NCBI RefSeq assembly: GCF_017873965.1
Contig: NZ_JAGGKT010000011.1
Span: 62,001-126,000 of the forward strand
Length of the DNA stretch: 64,000 nt
Source of the DNA: Ammoniphilus resinae
Lineage (GTDB): Bacteria; Bacillota; Bacilli; Aneurinibacillales; RAOX-1
Reading direction: 5' to 3'
Part shown: positions 45,361 through 54,044 of the stretch, piece by piece
How the letters are laid out: every line of letters starts with the position of its first letter
Numbering within the stretch: position 1 is the first letter of the stretch
Translations under genes and position numbers: made by a program
Notes under the pieces: generated by a model
The model's input: only the letters and a program-made list of their open reading frames with translations
The model's database searches: none
Told to the model about the DNA's origin: nothing

Positions 45361-46098
45361 TTATCTACAGAAAATATGCTTGCCAATCCGTTTGACTTGT
45401 GGTCTGCTCCAAATCCATGCTGATGTTGCAGTTGCCGGATTAAAGTAATAGGTACATCCTCCAGTCGGATCCATCCCATTCAAGGCATCTTGGACCGCCT
45501 TTTTTGCATTCTCATTTGGAGTGAGCCAGATTTGTCCATCTGCGACAGCCGTAAAGGCGCGTGGTTCAAAAATGACTCCGGAGGGTGTATTGGGAAAAGA
45601 TGAGCTTTCAACCCGATTAAGAATGACTGAAGCAATGGCCACTTGACCGATGTACGGCTCTCCGCGAGCTTCACCGTAGACTGCGTTCGCCATGAGTTTA
45701 ATATCATTTGCGGAATGCCCATGTGCTTTATAGGTGGCCTGTTTTCCCTGATGAACATTCTCTCGTTTTGCAGTAGGGTTATATTTTGTTTTGCTGACTA
45801 AAAGTCTTTGCGTCTTACTTCCGACTTTGCCGTCTACCTTTATGCCAAAATCCTTTTGAAATTTGCGCACTGCCCAATAGGTATTCCAGCCGAATTTCCC
45901 GTCTGTCACATCCTTTAAATATCCGATATACTTCAATCGTTCCTGAAGTTCAACAACATCTTGCCCCGAAGAACCTCGCTCGAGAACCCTCCCGCTAAAT
46001 GTTTCCTGACTTGAAAAATGAGGCAACGTAAACATCATTCCACAGATCATAAGGATAGAAACTAAACAGATGGATATAACTCTCATGTTGTTTGTCAC
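45361..46098 (-). CDS. sleB: Spore cortex-lytic enzyme SleB
   Basis: A lytic transglycosylase of about 245 residues that cleaves spore-cortex peptidoglycan on germination. It has a signal segment, a peptidoglycan-binding domain (GSSGQDVVELQERLKYIGY to VGSKTQRLL), and a C-terminal Hydrolase_2 domain with the catalytic glutamate in NAVYGEARGEPYIGQVA. I favour GTG 46098 with AGGAGG eight bases upstream; ATG 46104 is three bases from that site. Probably forespore (SigG) expressed. Confidence 0.93.
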   Translation of the reverse strand: MTNNMRVISICLVSILMICGMMFTLPHFSSQETFSGRVLERGSSGQDVVELQERLKYIGYLKDVTDGKFGWNTYWAVRKFQKDFGIKVDGKVGSKTQRLLVSKTKYNPTAKRENVHQGKQATYKAHGHSANDIKLMANAVYGEARGEPYIGQVAIASVILNRVESSSFPNTPSGVIFEPRAFTAVADGQIWLTPNENAKKAVQDALNGMDPTGGCTYYFNPATATSAWIWSRPQVKRIGKHIFCR

Positions 46099-46213
46099 AT
46101 TCATTTCCTCCTGCTGACACAGATAATTTGTCTTGAGCATATTGTTAGTTCTATCCAATTCAATTATTCATTCATTACCAATTTGAGATGGAGGTAGATA
46201 GTTGATACAAAAA

Positions 46214-46239
46214 AGAGCCAACCCGGCAAAGGTTGACTC
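46214..46239 (-). terminator. Terminator after small zinc-ribbon gene
   Basis: On the minus strand GAGTCAACC and GGTTGGCTC pair around TTTGCCG, followed by T6. Confidence 0.8.
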
Positions 46240-46252
46240 CATTTCAGTCTAA

Positions 46253-46420
46253 TTAGAACATTTCAGTAGAGATATCAAAGTCTTTTTCATTACTGCACAG
46301 GCATTGTTTAAACCCTGTTTCAATGGTGCCTGTCTTACTTTTCTTGCCTACTAAAGTAAACCGCTCTCCGCACGTGTTGCAGCGAATTTTCACCTTATAG
46401 CGGTCCCTCTGATCTAACAT
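46253..46420 (-). CDS. Small zinc-ribbon-like protein
   Basis: A 55-residue protein behind AAAGGAG. It contains IRCNTCGERFTLVGKKSK and a second cysteine group, QCLCSNEKDF. CxxC plus CxC spacing suggests a metal-binding knuckle, although the second pair is unusual. It lies between sleB and prsW with its own terminator. Family unknown. Confidence 0.7.
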   Translation of the reverse strand: MLDQRDRYKVKIRCNTCGERFTLVGKKSKTGTIETGFKQCLCSNEKDFDISTEMF

Positions 46421-46465
46421 GATTTTAACTCCTTTCCATAAAAAAACTTTCTTACCTTATTTTGT

Positions 46466-47128
46466 TCAGATCGAAGTCGTTTTAGACCTTCTTTGAACTT
46501 GTTTGACCCTCCGCAATGAAATAAACCAAAGAACAGCCATAAAGGGAACAAGCAGCCAAGTAAAATGTTTTTCGATGGAATAAATAAAAAAGTCGTAGAA
46601 TCCATGTAGTAATACGGGGATGATCAAAGAGCACAATAAAAACCGTCGTTGTGCTGCTCTATTTTCATGAAACTTTCCTTTTCCCAAATAGTAACCCATG
46701 GTTACCCCAAACAAAGCGTGGCTTGAAACAGGTAAGAGGGCTCGTAATAGGGCTGTCTCAATGCCATAGGAATATAAGTAAAAAAAGTTCTCTAAGGTAG
46801 CAAAGCCAAGTGAAACGCCTACAGAATAGACAATTCCATCATACGGCTCGTCAAATTCCACATGCTTATAAACCAGATAATACACAACAAACCATTTGAA
46901 AAATTCTTCTATTAGTCCAGAAACAAAAAAGGATTTCCCAATCACGTTGAATTGAATTTCTTCTTGTAGCCCAAACTGTAAAACCATAACCGGGAACACT
47001 AAAAGGATCCCAGAAACAAAGGTTTTAATAACAAGGTGGAGCGGCTCTGTCTGGTATTTATCCTTTAAATAGAAATAGCTCAAAAGGGCAATTCCTGGTG
47101 CAATAGATGCGCCAATCGTGGCAATCAT
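46466..47128 (-). CDS. prsW: PrsW-type intramembrane metalloprotease
   Basis: A 220-residue, eight-helix membrane protease. The active-site motifs are EEFFKW (about 72), SSHALFG (about 131) and LLHGFYD (about 174). In B. subtilis PrsW makes the first cut in the anti-sigma factor RsiW, releasing SigW. The only anti-sigma factor in this window is at 444-1079; a link is possible but inferred. Its position beside sleB and gudB is the same as in B. subtilis. Confidence 0.93.
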   Translation of the reverse strand: MIATIGASIAPGIALLSYFYLKDKYQTEPLHLVIKTFVSGILLVFPVMVLQFGLQEEIQFNVIGKSFFVSGLIEEFFKWFVVYYLVYKHVEFDEPYDGIVYSVGVSLGFATLENFFYLYSYGIETALLRALLPVSSHALFGVTMGYYLGKGKFHENRAAQRRFLLCSLIIPVLLHGFYDFFIYSIEKHFTWLLVPFMAVLWFISLRRVKQVQRRSKTTSI

Positions 47129-47275
47129 TTTCTATCCCCTTTTCTTATGCTCGGAAGTGAACATAAAAATAGATACGAATATCGTAACATGGTTTTTACG
47201 AATAGAGAATATAAGTACGGAAGGATTTATCTGGATGAGGAGATTTTGATTTTTTGGCATCTGTTGTAATGCAAG

Positions 47276-47325
47276 GAAAAGGGACAAAAGAGTACCCATG
47301 TAATTGCCTTTTGTTCCCCTTTTTC
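47276..47325 (-). terminator. Possible terminator after gudB
   Basis: An imperfect stem of AAAAGGGACAAAAG (47277-47290) with CTTTTGTTCCCCTTTT (47308-47323). The T-rich stretch is within the arm, so efficiency is uncertain. Confidence 0.55.
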
Positions 47326-47334
47326 CCCTGTTTT

Positions 47335-48615
47335 TTATACCCATCCTCGAAAGCGTGCCGCCTCAGCCATCTTCTTGCTCCCAACCATATAAGCTGCGAG
47401 TCTCATATTTACTCGTCTGTTTTCGGCTGTCGTGTAAACATTATGGAAGGCCTTCACCATGACTTCGCGTAATCTACTTTCAACCTCTTCTTCTGACCAA
47501 TAGTAGCCCTGGTTGTTCTGGACCCACTCAAAATAGGAAACTGTCACCCCTCCTGTACTTGCCAACACATCGGGAACAAGCAATGTTCCTTGCTCCGCAA
47601 GCATCTGGGCAGCCTCTAGATCGGTCGATCCATTCGCTGCCTCAACCACGATTTTCGCCTGAATTTGCTTTGCGTTTTCCATCGTAATTTGATTGGCAAT
47701 AGCAGCTGGAATCAGAATATCACATTCCAGTTCTAACAATTCCTTATTGCTAATCGTCTTGTTAAAAAGTTTCGTTACAGTACCAAACGAATCTCTGCGG
47801 TCTAGAAGGTAATCAATATCAAGACCCTCCGGATCATAAATGCCGCCGTATGCATCCGAAATGGCTACGACCTTGGCCCCTTTGTCATTAAGGAACTTCG
47901 ATAGAAAGCTGCCCGCACTACCAAAGCCCTGAACAACAACGTGTGCTCCGTTTAAATCGATACCTTTCTTTTTCGCCGCCTCTTCGATGCAGATGGTCAC
48001 TCCTTTTGCAGTGGCGGACTCTCTTCCATGTGTACCGCCCAAGACCAGCGGTTTTCCGGTCGTAAATCCTGGGGATTCATTTCCCCGAATCCGGCTGTAT
48101 TCATCCATCATCCAAGCCATGTATTGGGAATTGGTGTGGATTTCTGGAGCGGGAATATCCTTAGTAGGACCGATAACTTGACTGATGGCTTGAATATAAG
48201 CACGAGTTAATCGTTCTAGTTCACGAAATGACATTTCTCTCGGATCACAAACAATCCCGCCTTTTCCACCGCCAAAAGGCAAATCTACAATCCCGCATTT
48301 GAGACTCATCCATATCGCCAAGGCCTTTACTTCATCTTCCGTCACTTCGGGATGAAACCGAACACCGCCCAAAGTAGGACCCACGGCATCATTATGCTGG
48401 GCACGATATCCGGTAAAAACTTTTACCGTTCCATCATCCATTCTTACCGGCATCCGCACGCATAGAATGCGCACGGGATCTTTAAGCAGTTCATAGACAT
48501 GCTCTGAATATCCCATTTTTTCCAATGCCTCTTTTATTGCATTTTGAGTGGAAGTCAGAACATCTAAATTTCCTGTGGGTGCCTGTGGTTTCGTTGCTAC
48601 TCTTCTTTCTGCCAT
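47335..48615 (-). CDS. gudB: NAD-type glutamate dehydrogenase
   Basis: A 426-residue enzyme that deaminates glutamate to 2-oxoglutarate. GGGKGGIVCDP holds the catalytic lysine region, VVQGFGSAGS the dinucleotide site, and the conserved C-terminus is intact, so the duplication that inactivates B. subtilis 168 gudB is not evident. I start at ATG 48615 with GAGGTG upstream. It lies between prsW and mecA as gudB does in B. subtilis. RocG is an alternative name on sequence alone. Confidence 0.93.
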   Translation of the reverse strand: MAERRVATKPQAPTGNLDVLTSTQNAIKEALEKMGYSEHVYELLKDPVRILCVRMPVRMDDGTVKVFTGYRAQHNDAVGPTLGGVRFHPEVTEDEVKALAIWMSLKCGIVDLPFGGGKGGIVCDPREMSFRELERLTRAYIQAISQVIGPTKDIPAPEIHTNSQYMAWMMDEYSRIRGNESPGFTTGKPLVLGGTHGRESATAKGVTICIEEAAKKKGIDLNGAHVVVQGFGSAGSFLSKFLNDKGAKVVAISDAYGGIYDPEGLDIDYLLDRRDSFGTVTKLFNKTISNKELLELECDILIPAAIANQITMENAKQIQAKIVVEAANGSTDLEAAQMLAEQGTLLVPDVLASTGGVTVSYFEWVQNNQGYYWSEEEVESRLREVMVKAFHNVYTTAENRRVNMRLAAYMVGSKKMAEAARFRGWV

Positions 48616-48704
48616 GATGACCACCTCAAGACATTTGGTTGATTAACGCTTTAAACAGGGTAAAACCAGAGTCAGACCCTAAAATAAAAAAAATAACCAT
48701 TGTT

Positions 48705-48723
48705 GTTAAGTATACAACTTAAC
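48705..48723. promoter_or_regulatory. Inverted repeat upstream of gudB
   Basis: GTTAAGT-ATACA-ACTTAAC is perfect over seven bases per arm, about 90 bases before the gudB start. It could be an operator. Confidence 0.4.
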
Positions 48724-48882
48724 CAATCTGTTGAGAAGAACATTGAAATCTTCCGCTGTGGCACAACCTTCCCCTATTGTATCCAAAATTCTCATTTCCC
48801 TTCTCAACCGTCCTAGCTTCGAAGGGATTGCTTCCTTCATTTCCTAGAGACAGACCTGTTCACTGGCTTTTCTGGCACCACA

Positions 48883-48912
48883 AAAACCGGGCAATAGAAG
48901 TTGCCCGGTTTT
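48883..48912. terminator. Terminator after mecA
   Basis: AAAACCGGGCAA and TTGCCCGGTTTT form a perfect 12-base stem with a 6-base loop and A/T tracts on both sides. Confidence 0.9.
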
Positions 48913-48921
48913 ACATCTAGT

Positions 48922-49521
48922 CTATTTAAAATGGTGGCAAATGGTCTGTATAGCATGATCTCTAATTACAAGTTTCCCATACTCTGCCAGAACATATTTT
49001 GTTACTGTCGAAGCCACTCCGTATTCGGACAAAATGGCGATGATGCCGTTATACAATTGCTGGTTCTCCATATCCACTTCGTCTAAGAGAAAATAGTATT
49101 TATCGTTATATAAGTATATGCTTCCGCCATCTTCTAAATTTAGTTGAACTCGATGACAGGCTTCTATTAAGTGTTCCATGTCTTGAAAATAATAAATAAC
49201 ATCTTCACTCTCTTCAAGAGTGACTTCCATTTCGTAAATATCATCTTCATAGTCCCCATCATCATCGCCTGAGGGCTGGCTCTTACCCCGTGTTACAATA
49301 ACAACCATCCCTTGGGCTGGCATGGCAAACACTTCAACAGCCACAGGTCCCATGACTTCGAACCCTAATTCATGATAAGCCTGCTCCATCATGTCATTAA
49401 ACAAATCATGGACCTTAGGTATATCACGCCATATATCTTCTTTCTCTATCCCTCTCTCATGTAGATCATCGAATGTTAGGAAAATCCTTATTTTATCTTG
49501 ACTTAGGCGTTCAACGCGCAT
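48922..49521 (-). CDS. mecA: ClpC adaptor protein MecA/MecB
   Basis: A 199-residue two-domain adaptor. The N-terminal domain (MRVERLSQDKIRIFLTFDDL) binds substrates and the C-terminal domain, after the acidic linker GDDDGDYEDD, docks on ClpC. In B. subtilis the MecA paralogue YpbH (MecB) lies next to gudB, so this is probably the mecB position. Which role it plays cannot be told from sequence alone. Confidence 0.92.
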   Translation of the reverse strand: MRVERLSQDKIRIFLTFDDLHERGIEKEDIWRDIPKVHDLFNDMMEQAYHELGFEVMGPVAVEVFAMPAQGMVVIVTRGKSQPSGDDDGDYEDDIYEMEVTLEESEDVIYYFQDMEHLIEACHRVQLNLEDGGSIYLYNDKYYFLLDEVDMENQQLYNGIIAILSEYGVASTVTKYVLAEYGKLVIRDHAIQTICHHFK

Positions 49522-49675
49522 GCACGACCCTCCTCTGCCAATCCCTTAGTACTATAGGTTATGAAGAAAGGCTCCGATATGTTCTAGATGCATATCTATT
49601 AATTTGTTTTATGATACCACGTCCGACTCCATTGAACAACATAAAAAGCTTATGGGTAAAAAGAAGTTTAGTACA

Positions 49676-49704
49676 ATTATACCACGCTTTTAGCTGCATT
49701 CTCA
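49676..49704 (-). promoter_or_regulatory. Candidate promoter of mecA
   Basis: TGG-TATAAT on the minus strand (-10 at 49681-49676, extended) with TGAGAA 17 bases upstream. About 155 bases before mecA. Confidence 0.5.
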
Positions 49705-49738
49705 CGCAGGATTTAGGCAATCCCAATAAAAAGGGTCT

Positions 49739-50149
49739 TTAAGTTGTTTGGCGGAAAATTGCCCTCAGCTTTTTTTGCCTTCGCATTGCAAACAGTTGCC
49801 TCGTTCCATCATAGGCTGAAAACAAAAATACGATAATTAAAGAGGGAAAGAAATGCTTACTGAAGAAAACAAAGACTAATAGGGAAGCCAACAGCATTGT
49901 AAGAATTCCCTCTAGGCGACTACCCTGATGAATATTCCCATAACGAAAAACGATTTTCACACTTTGTTTCAGCACATGGCGAAGAATCAAATAAGCCCCC
50001 AAAAAGAGAATGGCTGATAGAAAAACGTGAAAAGGCCGGAAAACCAAATAAGTAATCCATTGATCCGCCATACTTAGTGACGATTGGAGGGGGGGGATGA
50101 CCTTTTCTGAGGCTAGGACCAAAAACCAGGATAGGACTAGCAAAATCAA
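49739..50149 (-). CDS. Hypothetical membrane protein
   Basis: A protein of up to 136 residues with four hydrophobic stretches and a basic C-terminus (RRQKKLRAIFRQ). The start is a TTG at 50149, but the purine-rich GGGGAGAG is 17 bases away, so the true start is uncertain. Family unknown. Confidence 0.5.
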   Translation of the reverse strand: MILLVLSWFLVLASEKVIPPLQSSLSMADQWITYLVFRPFHVFLSAILFLGAYLILRHVLKQSVKIVFRYGNIHQGSRLEGILTMLLASLLVFVFFSKHFFPSLIIVFLFSAYDGTRQLFAMRRQKKLRAIFRQTT

Positions 50150-50291
50150 GTTTAGAAAAAATATTTCTCTCCCCTCCCAATCCCCTTTTCTTCATGAAAC
50201 ACATAGTGTCTGAAAGATGTTCCTTTTTACTATATGACCGAAAAAAATAAAATATGAAAAGGGATTCATTCCCTTTAATGACAGAAAAAAA

Positions 50292-50331
50292 GAAAAGGAC
50301 TATCCTATTTTATTTTAGGACAACCCTTTTC
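50292..50331 (-). terminator. Terminator after ferredoxin oxidoreductase
   Basis: On the minus strand GAAAAGG..TCCTA and TAGGA..CCTTTTC pair, followed by a T7 run. It ends the oxidoreductase operon. Confidence 0.75.
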
Positions 50332-50338
50332 ATTGATT

Positions 50339-52639
50339 TTATAGATAATCGTTTTCGTGCTTTGCTTTTAGCTTTCTCCAGCGTCTTTCCACTTCCTGGC
50401 GGAATTGATCAAGTGTTTCTGCATATTCAGGCTTGGTTAGATGCTTTGTCTTACCCATAGAATTTACCCATTCGATAACATCTACACGCTTTCCTTTTTC
50501 TTCAGGATCATAGGTAATGGTTGTAACGCCATTTTCCACCTCATAAATAGGGAAGAAGCAGGTATTCGTAGCTGTTTCGATAATTTTCGTTCCTTGTTCG
50601 TCTGGGGACTTCCAGTTTAATGGGCAAGCAATGAGGATTTTCCCGTAAACTGTCCCCACATTTTGTGCATACCATTGCGCCTTTGCGGCTTTTTTCAATA
50701 AATCTTGCGGGTATGCTTCACTACCTGTGAAAACATAAGGAATATTCGTTGACGCCATAATCTGTGCTGTATCCTTGTGATGGAATACCTTTCCACCCTG
50801 TTTCTTGCCGACATTGGAAGTTGTCGTCATATGACCAAGTGGTGTTGAATAAGACATTTGGCTTCCTGTATTCATATACCCCTCATTGTCATATTCCAAC
50901 ATAATCATTTTATGATTACGCAGCGCCGCACCAATTGCTGATCCCATACCAATGTCCATTCCACCGTCACCAGTAACCATAACAAAGGTAAAATCATCTG
51001 CTACTTGAATTTCACCGCGTCGTTTTAATTCATAGAATGCCTCAACCATACCGGATAAAGTAGCTCCACCGTTTTGGAAGAGGTTATGGATGTAGGATTG
51101 TTTATGCGAACTGTATGGATAACCTGTCGTTACAACCATCGCGCAACCCGTTTGGAACAGGGCAACAATATCCCCCTCGATTCCTTTGAAGAACAATTCA
51201 AGTCCCGGGAAGATTCCGCAGCCCGGACATGCTCCGTGTCCTGGTGCAATTCGCTTTGGCTTTCCAGTTAAACTACGTAAAGGAGGAATTCTTACGTTTA
51301 ATTTTCCAGTTTCCTCATTTTGGGTTACCTTGATTAAACCGCTCTTAAAGGCATCTCCGTGCAAAGGCTTTAATACACGTCTTGGCTTTAGTTCACCTTT
51401 CCCAGGTGTTTGGCCATAGTAATCAAATGGCTTTTCTACGAATCCTTTTTCTACTGCTTCCAAACCTAGTTCAAAGAACTTCTCGGCATCGCTAGCGTAA
51501 AAGTCTTTCCCACCCACACCGAAAATCCGGCTAATGACCATCGCATTATTGTGATCACTTTGTAGTGCTGATTTGATTTCATGGGTCATATTGGCACCGT
51601 GGCCGCCGTAAGAGTCGGCACGCTCACCAATAACGAGAGCTTTTACGTTTTTCAGTGCCTTTTGAATATCTTCCACAGGGAATGGGCGAATCATATTCGG
51701 GCTAATTACCCCTACCTTTTTCCCTTTCTGTCTTAATTTATCTACTACATCCTTTGCTGTTTCAGCCGCTGAGTTTAAAACAAATACAGCAACTTCGGCG
51801 TCATCCATTTGATACAAATCAAGGATTGGGTATTCACGACCAGATAATTCAGCGTATTCCTTGGCGATTTGCTTGAATACGTCATAAGAGCGGTACATTG
51901 CTTCAGACTGCTGGTAGTTATTATTGATCAGGTCCGGATCATTCATATAAGGTCCAATCGTTACAGGGTTCTCTGGATCAAGCGCAAATTGGAATTCCCG
52001 CGGCTGTGGTCCGATGAAATCCTGAACGACTTTTGAATCTGAAAAATATTGTACTCTGCGTTTCTGGTGGGAAGTAAAGAACCCGTCGTATACCACCAAA
52101 ACTGGAAGACGAATCTCGCTGTGCTCTGCTAATTTCAGAGCCATAATATTCATATCATAAACGGCTTGTGGTGTTCTCGCCATCAAAATTGGCCAACCGA
52201 TATTTAAACCGTAATACAAGTCAGAGTGGTCACCACGAATATCTAGTGGTCCGCTGATGGCACGAGTAACTAGGTTCATAACCATCGGAAAACGGGTTCC
52301 AGATTGTACAGGCAGCTGTTCAAGCATGTATAGGAATCCGTTTGCAGATGTGGCATTAAATACCCGCGCCCCTGCAGCGGCGGCACCGTAACAGGATCCA
52401 GCTGAACCGTGTTCCCCATCCGTTGGGATGAGCACGATGTCATGCTCACCTTTCGACTTCATGGCATCCAAAAATTGGGCCACTTCGGTCGAAGGGGTGA
52501 TTGGGAAATATCCCATAATATGATAGTTGATTTGTGCTGCAGCCATGGCAGCCATTTCATTTCCGGATTCAAAAACCAGGCTCTGTTCTGGTTTTGTTTG
52601 TTGTAGATTTACCTTTTCTTTTTCAAAATCGATCGCCAT
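50339..52639 (-). CDS. 2-oxoacid:ferredoxin oxidoreductase, alpha-beta fusion
   Basis: A 766-residue fusion. Residues 1-400 are the alpha (pyrimidine-binding and transketolase-C-like) part with GYFPITPSTEVAQFL and TRAISGPLDIRGDHSD. After about 450 comes the beta part with the CPGCG, TGCAMV and LIACPLNW cysteines that hold a [4Fe-4S] cluster and the TPP motif GDGGMDIGMGS. Such enzymes oxidise pyruvate or another 2-oxoacid to acyl-CoA and reduced ferredoxin. With the gamma-delta gene upstream it forms a complete enzyme in two polypeptides. The exact substrate is not determined; pyruvate is likely. Confidence 0.9.
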   Translation of the reverse strand: MAIDFEKEKVNLQQTKPEQSLVFESGNEMAAMAAAQINYHIMGYFPITPSTEVAQFLDAMKSKGEHDIVLIPTDGEHGSAGSCYGAAAAGARVFNATSANGFLYMLEQLPVQSGTRFPMVMNLVTRAISGPLDIRGDHSDLYYGLNIGWPILMARTPQAVYDMNIMALKLAEHSEIRLPVLVVYDGFFTSHQKRRVQYFSDSKVVQDFIGPQPREFQFALDPENPVTIGPYMNDPDLINNNYQQSEAMYRSYDVFKQIAKEYAELSGREYPILDLYQMDDAEVAVFVLNSAAETAKDVVDKLRQKGKKVGVISPNMIRPFPVEDIQKALKNVKALVIGERADSYGGHGANMTHEIKSALQSDHNNAMVISRIFGVGGKDFYASDAEKFFELGLEAVEKGFVEKPFDYYGQTPGKGELKPRRVLKPLHGDAFKSGLIKVTQNEETGKLNVRIPPLRSLTGKPKRIAPGHGACPGCGIFPGLELFFKGIEGDIVALFQTGCAMVVTTGYPYSSHKQSYIHNLFQNGGATLSGMVEAFYELKRRGEIQVADDFTFVMVTGDGGMDIGMGSAIGAALRNHKMIMLEYDNEGYMNTGSQMSYSTPLGHMTTTSNVGKKQGGKVFHHKDTAQIMASTNIPYVFTGSEAYPQDLLKKAAKAQWYAQNVGTVYGKILIACPLNWKSPDEQGTKIIETATNTCFFPIYEVENGVTTITYDPEEKGKRVDVIEWVNSMGKTKHLTKPEYAETLDQFRQEVERRWRKLKAKHENDYL

Positions 52640-52667
52640 CTATTTTCATCCTCCATTCCCCAATTAC

Positions 52668-53666
52668 TTAAGCCATTATAAATTTGTGAGGAACACGTTG
52701 CTCATCCGCATAGCCTTGCTCTTCCCTTAATTCTGTAAGGGCTGAGGTCGGGCAGATGACTACGCATTTCAAACAACCTTTGCAATATTGGTAGTCGATT
52801 CCCTGCAGGAACATTGTTGGGCGTCCCTTTTTGTCTGCTCCTTCTTCCCATACAAAGCACATATCAGGGCACACATTATCACAGGCTGCGCAGTGAATAC
52901 ATTTGCTGTCATGGAATTCAGGCAGAAAACCTTGGCGGGATCCGCTTAAATCTTTAAGAATACTGTTTCCGGGGTTGGTAATCATCCCTCCCAAAGGTTG
53001 TGTTTCATAACCCAAGGTTGGCTCCGGACGTTCAAAGGGTCGCTGTTCAGCATCCTTCGGCGCTTCATATACCTGGAAGGTAACTTCCTGATATCCCCGT
53101 TCAAAGGTCCGAATATTAGGTTCGACAAAGTGTGGATATTTCTTTTCGAAGGTTTTTCGAATGACCTCCTTCATTGCTTCAGCATCTAAGAAGTCACAAA
53201 CTCTAAATAGAGCTCCTAACATCGCGGTATTAATTTTCGTCTTTTCCTCGAGGGCAATTGATAAGGCATCCACTACACAAAGAACACCATATTCAAGCTT
53301 CAGATCTTTTTTTACTTCTTCAAAGCTTCTGGTCGTGTTGACCAATACGATACTGTCAGGGTGAATTCCACTAAGTACATCTACTGTTTTATACAAAGCC
53401 TCATGGAAAACCCCTACAACATGAGGTCTTTCGATTGGACTATGGTCACGCACCTGAACATCTGAATCACAGAATCGAACAAATGATTTAACCGGGGATC
53501 CCTTCTTCTCGGAACCATAAGATGAAAAGTTCATCCCATTCAGCCCAAGCCCCATTACGCCAGCTTCCGCAAGCATTTTCCCTGCTAGGTTGGCACCAAG
53601 ACCACCGATTGACTCTAAGCGAATTTCAAAAAAACCAAGTTCATTTTGCTTGGGTAAAATCGACAT
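52668..53666 (-). CDS. 2-oxoacid:ferredoxin oxidoreductase, gamma-delta fusion
   Basis: A 332-residue fusion. The N-terminal part (about 10-190, GFFEIRLESIGGLGANLAGK) is the gamma subunit. The C-terminal part is the delta ferredoxin with two [4Fe-4S] motifs, CIHCAACDNVC (256-266) followed by PDMC, and CKGCLKCVVIC (295-305). It is first in the operon, 28 bases before the alpha-beta gene. The fer protein at 57888 is a possible electron acceptor. Confidence 0.92.
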   Translation of the reverse strand: MSILPKQNELGFFEIRLESIGGLGANLAGKMLAEAGVMGLGLNGMNFSSYGSEKKGSPVKSFVRFCDSDVQVRDHSPIERPHVVGVFHEALYKTVDVLSGIHPDSIVLVNTTRSFEEVKKDLKLEYGVLCVVDALSIALEEKTKINTAMLGALFRVCDFLDAEAMKEVIRKTFEKKYPHFVEPNIRTFERGYQEVTFQVYEAPKDAEQRPFERPEPTLGYETQPLGGMITNPGNSILKDLSGSRQGFLPEFHDSKCIHCAACDNVCPDMCFVWEEGADKKGRPTMFLQGIDYQYCKGCLKCVVICPTSALTELREEQGYADEQRVPHKFIMA

Positions 53667-53768
53667 CTACTTTCCTCCTTGCTCTTTTCAATTCAAGTGT
53701 TTCTACTATTAGCACAGTGGAAACACGAATCTCTATTATGAATTTTCAATCAAATAACCTTATGATAA

Positions 53769-53797
53769 ATTATAACAGATAGTTTTTACCATGACAA
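53769..53797 (-). promoter_or_regulatory. Sigma-A promoter of oxidoreductase operon
   Basis: TTGTCA (minus strand, 53797-53792) and TATAAT (53774-53769) with exactly 17 bases between. About 100 bases upstream of the gamma-delta gene. Confidence 0.85.
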
Positions 53798-53958
53798 CAG
53801 ATTTCTTGAATGCGTTTTACCTTCAGTAAAATCACCTAATCTGGTTAAGAAACAACACGATACACTGCTATGCAACAGGGATTTTCCTGTTATAACACAA
53901 GGAGGACAACCCGTTCCTCGTGGAACGAAGTAGTCGAGTCCGTTTAATGAAATAATAA

Positions 53959-53985
53959 AAACCGGCGCGAGCGCCGGTTTCTTTG
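53959..53985. terminator. Terminator after XPB helicase gene
   Basis: AAACCGGCGC and GCGCCGGTTT form a perfect 10-base stem, with a T5 run on the minus strand. Confidence 0.85.
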
Positions 53986-54044
53986 GTTTGCAGGATCTTT
54001 TCTTTTCCGTTATTGAGGGTGATTGGACTTTTCTCTAATTCCCC

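Larger units (their letters stand above)
48616..48921. other. Intergenic region gudB / mecA
   Basis: Holds the gudB promoter area, the single GTCAGACCCTA repeat end (48671-48681), a 7-base inverted repeat at 48705-48723, and the mecA terminator. No gene was found here. Confidence 0.6.
53667..54044. other. Intergenic region with small hairpins
   Basis: Apart from the oxidoreductase promoter (53769-53797) and the helicase terminator (53959-53980), it contains two hairpins: AACAGG-GATTTT-CCTGTT (53874-53891) and CGTTCC-TCGT-GGAACG (53912-53927). No gene was found here. Confidence 0.6.

Noticed and set aside
47335-48615. Inactivating duplication as in B. subtilis 168 gudB
   Set aside because: No short tandem duplication was seen in the reading frame, and length and motifs are normal.
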